A stretch of DNA of 24,986 nucleotides from DAIOGN01 sp036745245 (GTDB lineage Bacteria; Zixibacteria; MSB-5A5; JAUVRN01), in contig DAIOGN010000035.1 of assembly GCA_036745245.1 (NCBI GenBank), positions 1 to 24,986 on the forward strand. The letters run 5' to 3'. Below, piece by piece: positions 1-7,818 of this stretch (positions within the stretch are counted from its first letter, which is position 1; the number at the start of each line of letters is the position of its first letter). A program made the position numbers and the translations under genes. The notes below the pieces were generated by a model. It had not been told where the DNA came from, did no database searches, and was given only the letters and a program-made list of their open reading frames with translations.

Positions 1-1066
1 CCGACACGCGCTCAGGGTGCTCCTCGGCGTAGGCGAGCGCGAGTGTGGAACCCCAGGACCCACCGAACACCTGCCACCGTTCGATTCCGAGGTGCACGCG
101 GAGCGCCTCGATGTCGGAAACTAAATGCCACGTCGTGTTGTCCACCAGCGATGCGTGCGGGGTGCTCTTGCCGCAGCCACGCTGATCGAACAGCACGATT
201 CTGTATTTTTTCGGGTCGAAGAATCGTCGCTGCTTGGCGTCGGTGCCGCCGCCCGGCCCGCCGTGGAGGAATACGACCGGCTTGCCCTCCGGATTGCCGC
301 TCTCTTCGAACCCCCAGTTGAGAAGCTGCACGGGATAGTCGGACAGCTCCCGGATCAGACTTTCGGCTTCACACACGTGCAGCAGGTTGAACGGCGCCCC
401 GGTGGCGGCTCCCAGCACACGCAGATCGTAGGGTCGGCCCCAGGCGTCATAGGCCGCCTCCGTCATTCGCGTGCGCGAGGCCCATTGCGTAGTGGCGAAG
501 AAGATTCCGTCGGCGCCGGCATGCAGTGCCTCCCGGACGAACTGCTCGAAGGTTTCCGTGATGGCCGACAGTGCGCTCGCCACCCGGTCAGGATGTTCCT
601 GAATGTGGCGCACGAGCACGCCGTCGTCGGGCACCAGGTCGCCGGCGATGGACAAAGGCGAGAACACTGTCATGAGCACCGGGTCGCCCGCAGCCTGCTC
701 GACCACACGTGACACGAGGTTGAGCTGTTCACCCAGCGCACCCTCCGTCACGGGCCGGGGCGTGATGCGTTCCCAATCCTGTGCCGTCTGCACCGGGAAG
801 TGTTTCTTTACCGGCTTCTGAAGCGGGTGTGTGGAGGGCTCGTACAGAAACCCCCAGTCCTCCAGGTGGTAACTTCCGCGCGGATTGATCTTGATCCAGT
901 CCCAGGAGAACTGGCGGTGGAATCCAAGGAGTGCATCGGAGAGCCGCCTGGGATCGTTCTCTTCCGTGTAAAAGTGCCGCCAGAACGAGACCGGCGGTCG
1001 ATCGGGACGCTGGCCCTGCACGATGGCTGTGAGGCGCTCACGTCCGGCGGATGTTCCCTGGTTCAT
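1..1066 (-). CDS. Fusion: URO-D-like domain followed by proline iminopeptidase (partial)
   Basis: The gene starts at an ATG at 1066 behind GGAAGAG and runs off the left edge, leaving 355 codons. Residues 1 to about 252 resemble the uroporphyrinogen decarboxylase superfamily: RERLTAIVQGQRPDRPPVSF near the start, VFSPLSIAGDLV in the middle, then LLHVCEAESLIRELSDYP and LLNW. The HemE substrate motif MRQAGR is absent, so it is probably not a true HemE and its substrate is unknown. From about residue 255 the same frame becomes proline iminopeptidase (alpha/beta hydrolase, peptidase family S33): ESGNPEGKPVVFLHGGPGGG, then FDQRGCGKS, then the nucleophile elbow GGSWGS with Ser337. The catalytic Asp and His would lie beyond the edge. 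Each half looks shortened at the joint: URO-D lacks its C-terminal portion and the peptidase lacks its first 15-20 residues. It lies 37 nt after nuoN, with no obvious functional link. It may be a real fusion or an assembly chimera. Confidence 0.8.
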   Translation of the reverse strand, partial: MNQGTSAGRERLTAIVQGQRPDRPPVSFWRHFYTEENDPRRLSDALLGFHRQFSWDWIKINPRGSYHLEDWGFLYEPSTHPLQKPVKKHFPVQTAQDWERITPRPVTEGALGEQLNLVSRVVEQAAGDPVLMTVFSPLSIAGDLVPDDGVLVRHIQEHPDRVASALSAITETFEQFVREALHAGADGIFFATTQWASRTRMTEAAYDAWGRPYDLRVLGAATGAPFNLLHVCEAESLIRELSDYPVQLLNWGFEESGNPEGKPVVFLHGGPGGGTDAKQRRFFDPKKYRIVLFDQRGCGKSTPHASLVDNTTWHLVSDIEALRVHLGIERWQVFGGSWGSTLALAYAEEHPERVS

Positions 1067-1103
1067 GCTCTCTTCCAACCGTGCACGAACGCCGTATGCC
1101 GGA

Positions 1104-2546
1104 TCAGGGGCCTGCCCAGGTGGAATCGACGCTGCCGGCTGAGCCCAAAGACGCCAGAGCGGGCCACAGAATCTCCGGGAACACGCCCAGAATCACGGTG
1201 CCTGCCGCGAGCAGCAGCGCGGCCACGGCCCAGACGCGCGGAGAGGCGGTGAGTGCGCGGTCGGATTCGCCGCGCATATAGAGATATACCACGACGCGCA
1301 GATAGTACGCCACGCTCACGAGCGTGCCTGTCACGGCCACGATCACCAGGATCACGTGGCCCGAAAGGACCGCGCTCTTGAAGATCTGGAGCTTGCCGAT
1401 GAAGCCGATGGTGCCGGGCAACCCCGCAAGCGACACCATGAACACCGTCATGCAGAGCGAAAGAGCTGGTCTCTGATACCCGCGGCCGGAGATTTCGTCG
1501 TAGGTGGCGGCCCCACCGTCCCGCTCGTACACCAGAAGCACCACGAAAGCGCCCAGGGTCATCACCGCATAGGCCACCAGGTAGAAGAGCAAGGCCTGCG
1601 TCCCGCCCGAATCGGGTGCCACGAGCGCCAGAAGCAGATACCCCGCGTGTGCGACCGACGAGTACGCCAGCATGCGTTTGAGTCGCGACTGCACGAGAGC
1701 GCCCAGGTTGCCTCCCAGAATCGTGAGGAAGGCCAAAGCAGAGCAGAGCGCCACGGTGCCTTCGGACCCCGCCACGTGGTTGGCTGTGGCCACCCAGCGG
1801 ACGAGCGCCAGAAACCCGGCGGCCTTGGGAGCGATCGCGAAGAATGCGGTCACGAGCGTGGGCGCGCCCGAGTACGCGTCGGGGGCCCACATGTGGAAGG
1901 GCACAGCCGCCACCTTGAATGCCAGCCCCACGAGGATGAGCAGAAGCCCCGTGATGGCCACGGGGGCGTGCGCCGCAGCATACACGCGCGGTATGTCGAG
2001 CGTGCCGGCGGAGAGAAACAGGAGGGCCATGCCGTATACGAAGAATGCGGACGCGAACGCCCCGTAGAGGAAGTACTTCACACCGGCTTCGATGGATGCG
2101 GAGTCGGTGCGCTCGTACGCGGCCATCACGTACAGAGGGATGGACATGGTCTCCAGGCCGAGAAAGATGATGGCGAAGTTCTGCGCGGCGCTCATCACCA
2201 TCATCCCGAGCGCGGAGATGTACAACAGGGACAGGAACTCGGCGTGCCGTGCCTTCACGAGCGCCCGGCCGCCGGCGGCGAGGAACGTGAGCACCAGCGC
2301 GGTGACGAGGAACAACCCGCGCGCGAAATACGCGGTCCCGTCGCCCCCATACTGGCCGCCAAAGCTCACGGCGGCGGGGTCGGCCTGCCACCAGGCGACG
2401 ATCGCCGCCAAAAGCAGCACACTTGAGAGCGGGCCCACGAAGCGGGCTTCGCGCGACAGGGCGCCCGAAAGCAACGCCACCAATGCAGCGGCGCCGAGCA
2501 ACAGCTCGGGAAGAAACGCAGCCAGGTTCAGATCAGGGCTGCTCAT
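1104..2546 (-). CDS. nuoN: NADH-quinone oxidoreductase subunit N (NuoN)
   Basis: This is a 480-residue polytopic membrane protein of the antiporter-like (MrpA/D) family, one of three proton-pumping subunits in the complex I membrane arm. Visible family segments are YISALGMMVMSAAQNFAIIF with LGLETMSIPLYVM (the TM5 glutamate region), GLAFKVAAVPFHMWAPDAY with GAPT (the central lysine and broken-helix region), and AYSSVAHAGYLLLAL. The length is close to E. coli NuoN (485 residues). The ATG at 2546 lies inside the end of nuoM, a 14-nt overlap, so translation is probably coupled. It is the last nuo gene. No U-tract terminator follows, and the next gene starts 37 nt later on the same strand. Confidence 0.97.
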   Translation of the reverse strand: MSSPDLNLAAFLPELLLGAAALVALLSGALSREARFVGPLSSVLLLAAIVAWWQADPAAVSFGGQYGGDGTAYFARGLFLVTALVLTFLAAGGRALVKARHAEFLSLLYISALGMMVMSAAQNFAIIFLGLETMSIPLYVMAAYERTDSASIEAGVKYFLYGAFASAFFVYGMALLFLSAGTLDIPRVYAAAHAPVAITGLLLILVGLAFKVAAVPFHMWAPDAYSGAPTLVTAFFAIAPKAAGFLALVRWVATANHVAGSEGTVALCSALAFLTILGGNLGALVQSRLKRMLAYSSVAHAGYLLLALVAPDSGGTQALLFYLVAYAVMTLGAFVVLLVYERDGGAATYDEISGRGYQRPALSLCMTVFMVSLAGLPGTIGFIGKLQIFKSAVLSGHVILVIVAVTGTLVSVAYYLRVVVYLYMRGESDRALTASPRVWAVAALLLAAGTVILGVFPEILWPALASLGSAGSVDSTWAGP

Positions 2547-4086
2547 ACGTGATTCCGGCCGGTTCGGACGGAGGTTCGGACGACGGCCCGGCCTGTGCGG
2601 TTTGCCTCGCGTACACTTCGCCCAGGAGTTTCTCGAGCGCGGGCGTCACCTTCCCCAGAAAGGCGTTGGGGGTGATGCCCATCCAGAAGATGAGGGCGAT
2701 CAGAGGCACCAGGAGAAGGCCCTCCCGAGCGGAGGTATCCCGGAGGTGTTCATTCTCCGTTCGCGTGATCTTTCCGAACACCACGCGCTGGAGCATCCAG
2801 AGCATGTACACCGCGGCCAGCACGATGCCGAAGGTGGCAAACGCCGCCGCTGTGGGATGCACCTTGAACGTGCCGAGCAGGATAAGGAACTCGCCCACGA
2901 AGCCGTTGGTGCCGGGCAGGCCGATCGATCCCAGCGTGGCGATGATGAGGGCCGTGGTCCACAGGGGCATCACGGCGAAGAGGCCACCCAGTTCGTCGAT
3001 CTGACGGGTGTGCCTGCGCTCGTAAATCATGCCCACCACGAGAAACAGCATCCCCGTGGTGACGCCGTGGTTGAGAGATTGCAACAGGCTGCCCGACAGG
3101 CTCTGAAGGTTCAGCGCGCACAGCCCCAGCATCACAAATCCCATGTGAGCCACCGACGAGTACGCCACGAGACTCTTTACGTCTTTCTGCACCATCGCCA
3201 CGATGGCGCCGTAGAGAATGCCTGTTAGCGAGAGCACGATGAGGACGGGCGCGAACTGCGCGAAGGCCAGCGGAAACCACGGTATCGCGAAACGCAGAAA
3301 CCCGTACACACCCATCTTCAGCAGGACCCCGGCCAACAGAACGCTGCCTGCCGTGGGCGCTTCGACATGTGCATCGGGCAGCCAGGTGTGAAACGGAAAC
3401 AGGGGCAGCTTGATGGCAAACGAAAGCGCGAACGCCAGAAACAGCCACACCTGGACCTGGTACGGGATGTGCAATTGCGAGAGCGCCTGCAGGTCGAAGT
3501 TCCAGAGACCGGTGGCTTTGAAGTTGGCCACCGCCAGGTACACGATCGCCACCAGCATCAGCAGGCTGCCCAAAAGCGTGAACAGGACGAACTTAAGTGT
3601 GGCATAACGACGGCGTTCGCCCCCCCAGATCCCGATGAGGAAGTACATCGGGATGAGCATGGCCTCCCAGAACACGTAGAAGAGCGCCAGGTCGCACGCT
3701 ACGAACACGCCGATCATCGCCGCTTCGAGCAGAAGCAGGCAGGCGTAAAAGCCGCGCACGCTCTTCGTGACGGAGTGGAACGACGACCAGATCGCCAGAG
3801 GACAGAGCAGCGTGGTGAGCAGCACCAGAAGCACGCTGATTCCATCCACGCCCACGTGATAAGCGATGCCCAAAGACGGCATCCAGTCCACTGCGAACTG
3901 GAACTGGAAGAGAGCGTTCGACTCGAAGTCGAACCACAGCACAAGGGACGCGGCAAACGTCACAAGCGAGGCGGCCAGTGCCACACCTCGTGCCCAGGCG
4001 CCGCTGCGCGCGGGAGCTGCGGCAATGAGCAGGGCGCCGGCGGCGGGCAAGGCCAGAAGCCAGTTGAGCAGAACGTGATCCATCAT
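2533..4086 (-). CDS. nuoM: NADH-quinone oxidoreductase subunit M (NuoM)
   Basis: This is a 517-residue antiporter-like subunit of the complex I membrane arm, close to the usual length of about 510. Diagnostic segments are GVDGISVLLVLLTTLLCPLA, FYVFWEAMLIPMYFLIGIWG (Glu141, aligned with the essential TM5 glutamate of NuoM), and FAIKLPLFPFHTWLPDAHVE with APTAGSVLLAGVLLKMG. The first of two adjacent ATG codons (4086) overlaps the nuoL stop as ATGA. The second, at 4083, is also possible. The 3' end overlaps nuoN by 14 nt. Both arrangements suggest coupled translation within the nuo operon. Confidence 0.97.
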   Translation of the reverse strand: MMDHVLLNWLLALPAAGALLIAAAPARSGAWARGVALAASLVTFAASLVLWFDFESNALFQFQFAVDWMPSLGIAYHVGVDGISVLLVLLTTLLCPLAIWSSFHSVTKSVRGFYACLLLLEAAMIGVFVACDLALFYVFWEAMLIPMYFLIGIWGGERRRYATLKFVLFTLLGSLLMLVAIVYLAVANFKATGLWNFDLQALSQLHIPYQVQVWLFLAFALSFAIKLPLFPFHTWLPDAHVEAPTAGSVLLAGVLLKMGVYGFLRFAIPWFPLAFAQFAPVLIVLSLTGILYGAIVAMVQKDVKSLVAYSSVAHMGFVMLGLCALNLQSLSGSLLQSLNHGVTTGMLFLVVGMIYERRHTRQIDELGGLFAVMPLWTTALIIATLGSIGLPGTNGFVGEFLILLGTFKVHPTAAAFATFGIVLAAVYMLWMLQRVVFGKITRTENEHLRDTSAREGLLLVPLIALIFWMGITPNAFLGKVTPALEKLLGEVYARQTAQAGPSSEPPSEPAGITYEQP

Positions 4087-5999
4087 CGTGACAGGGCCAA
4101 TGCGTAGTAGCCCAGCACCAGCACCACGCCGAAGGTGAACACGAGGATGTAGTTGCGCACTGCGCCCGACTGCAAACGTGACCCGACCTGCCCGAGGAGA
4201 CGGGCCGTGTGACCCAGGCCGTGCGCCACACCGTCGATCAACCCGCGATCGCCCAGCTGCCAGCAGGCTCTGCCCAGACCCACCAGCGGCCGCACGAACA
4301 GGGCGTCGTAGATTTCATCCACGTAATACTTGTGCGAGAGCAGGCTCTTGAGAAGGCGCAGGCGGGCCGACCAGGCGGCCGCAACAGCCGGCTGCGTAAG
4401 ATAGAAGTGACGCGAGGCCAGGATGCCGAAGGTCACCACCACCAGCGTGAGCGCCATGAGAAACCACTCCGTCGACATGGCCGCGTGCGCGCCTTCCGGC
4501 AGGGGCGGCCACACCGGTTCGAGGAAGTGCGCAAAGTGATCGGATCCGCCCAGGGCATGCGGCCAGCCCACGAATCCTCCCACCACAGACAGGAAGGCGA
4601 GAACCAGGAGCGGCCTCACCATGACCGCGGGAGATTCGTGCGGATGCAGTCCGTGGGGCCAACGAGCCGGGCCGCGAAACGTGAGGAAGTACATCCGGAA
4701 CATGTAGAACGCCGTGAGCACGGCCGCCAGGAGGCACACACCCCAGATCACGGTGGAGTGGAACGGCCCGCCGGCAAAGGCGGCCCAAAGGATCGCGTCT
4801 TTTGAGACAAAGCCCGACAGGGGAATGATGCCGCAGATGGCCAGCGTCGCGATGAGCATCACCCGGTGCGTCTGCGGCATGGCTTTCGACAAACCGCCCA
4901 TCACGGTCATGTCCTGCTCATGGTGCATGCCCATGATCACCGAACCCGCGCCCAGAAACAGAAGGGCCTTGAAGAACGCATGCGTCATCAGGTGGAAGAT
5001 GCCGGCCCCGAAGGCGCCCACCCCGCAGGCCACGAACATGTAGCCGAGCTGGCTGATGGTGGAATAGGCCAGCACCTTCTTGATGTCGGTCTGCGTAATG
5101 GCGATGGTGGCCGCGAACAGGGCCGTGGCCGCGCCTATGGCCGCCACCACGCCCATGGCCTGTGGCGAGAGGACAAAGAGGGATGCGGAGCGCGCCACCA
5201 TGTACACGCCCGCCGTCACCATGGTGGCCGCGTGAATCAGGGCCGACACCGGCGTGGGGCCCTCCATGGCGTCGGGCAGCCAGGTGTACAGCGGGATCTG
5301 AGCCGACTTGCCGGTGGCGCCCAGAAACAACAACAGGCAGATCGCTGTGATGACGCCGCCGCCCGCCACAAACACAGTGGCCGCGCTCTGTGACACCACT
5401 CCGAAGTCGAGCGAGCCCACCTGCCAGAACAGGAGAAACAGGCCCAGCGCAAATCCGAAATCGCCCACGCGATTGACGATGAACGCCTTTTTCCCCGCCT
5501 GCGCCGCGCTCTCTTTGGTGTACCAGAAGCCGATCAGCAGATACGAACACAGCCCCACGCCCTCCCAGCCCACGTACATGAGCAGGTAATTGGCGCCCAG
5601 CACCAGCGTGAGCATCATGAACATGAACAGATTCAGGTACGTGAAGAAGCGCACGACGTCGGGGTCGTCGTGCATGTACCCGATGGAATACACATGAATG
5701 AGAAAGCCCACGCCCGTCACCACCAGCGCCATCACCATGGAGAGCGGATCCACGAGGAGCGCGGCTTCCACGGAGAACCGTCCCACCGTGAGCCAGTCGA
5801 ACAGCACAAGCTTCACGGAGCGCGCTTCGGGTGGCAGGCTCAACAGATCGGCGAACACCCACACGGCCGTGGCAAACGACAGGAACACCGCCCCCGACGC
5901 CAGCTTCCCTGCCCACGCATTGGGCCAACGCCTTCGGCCCACTCCGAGGAGCAGGAATCCGGCCAGCGGGAACATCAGGATCCAGGGGACGAGGTTCAT
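4083..5999 (-). CDS. nuoL: NADH-quinone oxidoreductase subunit L (NuoL)
   Basis: This is a 638-residue distal antiporter-like subunit of complex I, including the C-terminal extension that carries the lateral helix. Recognisable segments are VDPLSMVMALVVTGVGFLIH, YVGWEGVGLCSYLLIGFWYT, KKAFIVNRVGDFGFALGLF, IPLYTWLPDAMEGPTPVSAL with IHAATMVTAGVYMVAR, and the C-terminal HKYYVDEIYDALFVRPL. The ATG at 5999 follows a GAGGA-type ribosome site just after the nuoK stop, 13 nt upstream. It overlaps nuoM by 4 nt (ATGA). Nothing looks truncated. Confidence 0.97.
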   Translation of the reverse strand: MNLVPWILMFPLAGFLLLGVGRRRWPNAWAGKLASGAVFLSFATAVWVFADLLSLPPEARSVKLVLFDWLTVGRFSVEAALLVDPLSMVMALVVTGVGFLIHVYSIGYMHDDPDVVRFFTYLNLFMFMMLTLVLGANYLLMYVGWEGVGLCSYLLIGFWYTKESAAQAGKKAFIVNRVGDFGFALGLFLLFWQVGSLDFGVVSQSAATVFVAGGGVITAICLLLFLGATGKSAQIPLYTWLPDAMEGPTPVSALIHAATMVTAGVYMVARSASLFVLSPQAMGVVAAIGAATALFAATIAITQTDIKKVLAYSTISQLGYMFVACGVGAFGAGIFHLMTHAFFKALLFLGAGSVIMGMHHEQDMTVMGGLSKAMPQTHRVMLIATLAICGIIPLSGFVSKDAILWAAFAGGPFHSTVIWGVCLLAAVLTAFYMFRMYFLTFRGPARWPHGLHPHESPAVMVRPLLVLAFLSVVGGFVGWPHALGGSDHFAHFLEPVWPPLPEGAHAAMSTEWFLMALTLVVVTFGILASRHFYLTQPAVAAAWSARLRLLKSLLSHKYYVDEIYDALFVRPLVGLGRACWQLGDRGLIDGVAHGLGHTARLLGQVGSRLQSGAVRNYILVFTFGVVLVLGYYALALSR

Positions 6000-6012
6000 G
6001 TGCGAGGCATCC

Positions 6013-6318
6013 TCAACCCGACAAGGTCTTGAGCGAGTCGAGATCGAGCGACTTCGTGCGCCGGAACATCGCGATCACGAGGGCCAGTCCCACGGCGGCT
6101 TCAGCGGCCGCCACGGTCATGACCAGGAACGTGTAGATCAGAGCGTCCTCCAGCCCCCAGGTGCGTGCGCCCACCACGAGCACCAGGTTGCCGGCGTTGA
6201 GCATGACTTCGATCCCCATGAGCATCACGATGGCGTTGCGGCTCACCAGAACGCCCACGGTGCCGATGACGAACAGGAGCACCGAGAGGGACACGTACCA
6301 TGAAGCCGGCACAGGCAT
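6013..6318 (-). CDS. nuoK: NADH-quinone oxidoreductase subunit K (NuoK)
   Basis: This is a 101-residue protein with three membrane segments, the usual NuoK (MrpC-like) length and fold. Two buried glutamates expected for proton transfer are present at Glu37 (MLMGIEVMLNAGNL) and Glu73 (MTVAAAEAAVGLAL), matching Glu36 and Glu72 of E. coli by context. The start codon shares one base with the nuoJ stop (TGATG), which points to coupled translation. The neighbours are nuoJ and nuoL, in the standard order. Confidence 0.97.
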   Translation of the reverse strand: MPVPASWYVSLSVLLFVIGTVGVLVSRNAIVMLMGIEVMLNAGNLVLVVGARTWGLEDALIYTFLVMTVAAAEAAVGLALVIAMFRRTKSLDLDSLKTLSG

Positions 6319-6815
6319 CAGGCGTCTCCCTCACCGCGACGCGCCAGAAGCACGGCGCCGATCATGGCGGCCAGAAGCAGAAACGAGGTGAGCTCGAAGG
6401 CCAGCACGTGACGTGAGAAGAACACTTCGGCCAGGCTCCGGGCGCTGCCAAACTCAGACGTGGGCGGGTCGGCCGATCTCAAGGCTCCTCCCAGAGTCAT
6501 CAGATATCCGAACAGCACCGCCCCCACCACCATGGCCAGCACCTTCTGAAATTTGCGCCGGTCGGGCCCCATCTCGTCAGAGTGCACGTTGAGCAGCATC
6601 ACGACGAACAGGAAGAGCACCAGAATGGCGCCGGCGTACAGGATGATCTGGAGCGCGCCGATGAACGCCGCATCCAGCTGGAAGAAGAGCACGGCCACCC
6701 CGGTGAGCGCGGTGATGAGGGACACCACGGAGTACACGGTATTCCGGAACACGAACACGAGGGTGGATCCCACCAGCGCCATCCCCGCGGCGACAAAGAA
6801 CACGAACGTGTGCAC
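6318..6815 (-). CDS. nuoJ: NADH-quinone oxidoreductase subunit J (NuoJ)
   Basis: This is a 165-residue hydrophobic protein with about five membrane segments. The NuoJ signature stretch is QIILYAGAILVLFLFVVMLL, the helix that carries the pi-bulge in complex I structures. The start is a GTG at 6815, only 4 nt after the nuoH stop. Upstream sequence at the end of nuoH contains a G-rich run that could act as ribosome site. In most operons nuoI lies directly before nuoJ, but here nuoH abuts it. Confidence 0.95.
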   Translation of the reverse strand: MHTFVFFVAAGMALVGSTLVFVFRNTVYSVVSLITALTGVAVLFFQLDAAFIGALQIILYAGAILVLFLFVVMLLNVHSDEMGPDRRKFQKVLAMVVGAVLFGYLMTLGGALRSADPPTSEFGSARSLAEVFFSRHVLAFELTSFLLLAAMIGAVLLARRGEGDA

Positions 6816-6819
6816 GGCT

Positions 6820-7818
6820 TCAGTTCCCCCCGCTCCACGCCGAAATCGCGGCCGTGGCCATCACGTTGAACAGCCCCGCGGGCAGGAGCACCAGCCAGCC
6901 GAACTTCATGAGCTGGTCATAGCGCAGGCGCGGCAGCGTGGCGCGCAGCCAGATGTACACGAACAAAAACGCCAGGACCTTGATGAAAAACCACGCCAGA
7001 GGGGGCAGCCACGGTCCGTTCCAGCCGCCCAGAAACAGGGTGGTCGCCACGGCCGAGATGGTGACCATGTTGGCGTATTCCGCCACGTAGAACATGGCGA
7101 ACTTGATGGACGAATACTCCGTGTGGTACCCCGCGACGAGTTCGTTTTCACACTCCGCCAGATCGAACGGGGCGCGATTGGTCTCCGCCACGCCGCAGAT
7201 CAGGTAGAGAAGAAAGCCCAGGGGCTGCTTCCAGATGAACCAGTCGGCCACGGTGGCCTGCTGGGCAACGATCTCCGTGAGCGACAGGCTCCCCGACAAG
7301 AGAAGCACGCCCACCAGCGACAGGCCCAGTCCCACTTCGTAGCTGATCATCTGCGCCGAGGAGCGCAGCCCGCCCAGGAGGGAGTACTTGCTGTTGGAGG
7401 CCCAGCCGGCCAGCACCAGCGAATACACACCCAGCGAACTCACACCGAGGATGAAGAGCAGACCGATGTTCAGGTCGCTGATCACGCCGTCCAGCTGGTA
7501 GCCCCACAATGTGAAGCTGCCGCTCCAGGGGATCACCGCCACGGCCAGAAACGCCGGGATGAAGGCCATGAGGGGTGCCATGGTGAAGAGCAGCCGGTTG
7601 GCGCCCGAGGGCACCAGATCTTCCTTGAAAATGAGTTTCACCAGGTCGGCGAGGGGCTGAAGCAGGCCCTTCGGTCCCGCGCGGTTGGGCCCGATGCGCG
7701 TCTGGAAGCGCGCCACGAGCTTGCGTTCGAGCAGGGTGGTGTAGGCGCACAGGGTGAGCAGGACCACCAGGGACACCACGATCTTGCCGAGCACCAGCGC
7801 AAAAGCGATCAGGTCCAC
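6820..7818 (-). CDS. nuoH: NADH-quinone oxidoreductase subunit H (NuoH)
   Basis: This is a 332-residue membrane subunit at the junction of the complex I arms that helps form the quinone chamber. Diagnostic stretches are LLERKLVARFQTRIGPNRAG, KGLLQPLADLVKLIFKED, GWASNSKYSLLGGLRSSAQM, ETNRAPFDLAECENELVAGY and TEYSSIKFAMFYVAEYAN. The start is a GTG at 7818 inside the end of nuoG (10-nt overlap), preceded by GAGGCGGG. The length and the end RYDQLMKFGW plus a last membrane helix are normal. The gene ends 4 nt before nuoJ, so no nuoI lies behind it. Confidence 0.97.
   Translation of the reverse strand: MDLIAFALVLGKIVVSLVVLLTLCAYTTLLERKLVARFQTRIGPNRAGPKGLLQPLADLVKLIFKEDLVPSGANRLLFTMAPLMAFIPAFLAVAVIPWSGSFTLWGYQLDGVISDLNIGLLFILGVSSLGVYSLVLAGWASNSKYSLLGGLRSSAQMISYEVGLGLSLVGVLLLSGSLSLTEIVAQQATVADWFIWKQPLGFLLYLICGVAETNRAPFDLAECENELVAGYHTEYSSIKFAMFYVAEYANMVTISAVATTLFLGGWNGPWLPPLAWFFIKVLAFLFVYIWLRATLPRLRYDQLMKFGWLVLLPAGLFNVMATAAISAWSGGN

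Noticed and set aside
103..300. A plus-strand coding start near 125.
   Set aside because: The minus strand there encodes a clear proline iminopeptidase, so the plus-strand frame is its shadow.
1356..2426. A 356-codon plus-strand frame opposite nuoN.
   Set aside because: It is the mirror of the NuoN coding frame, with charged low-complexity translation and no ribosome site or domain.
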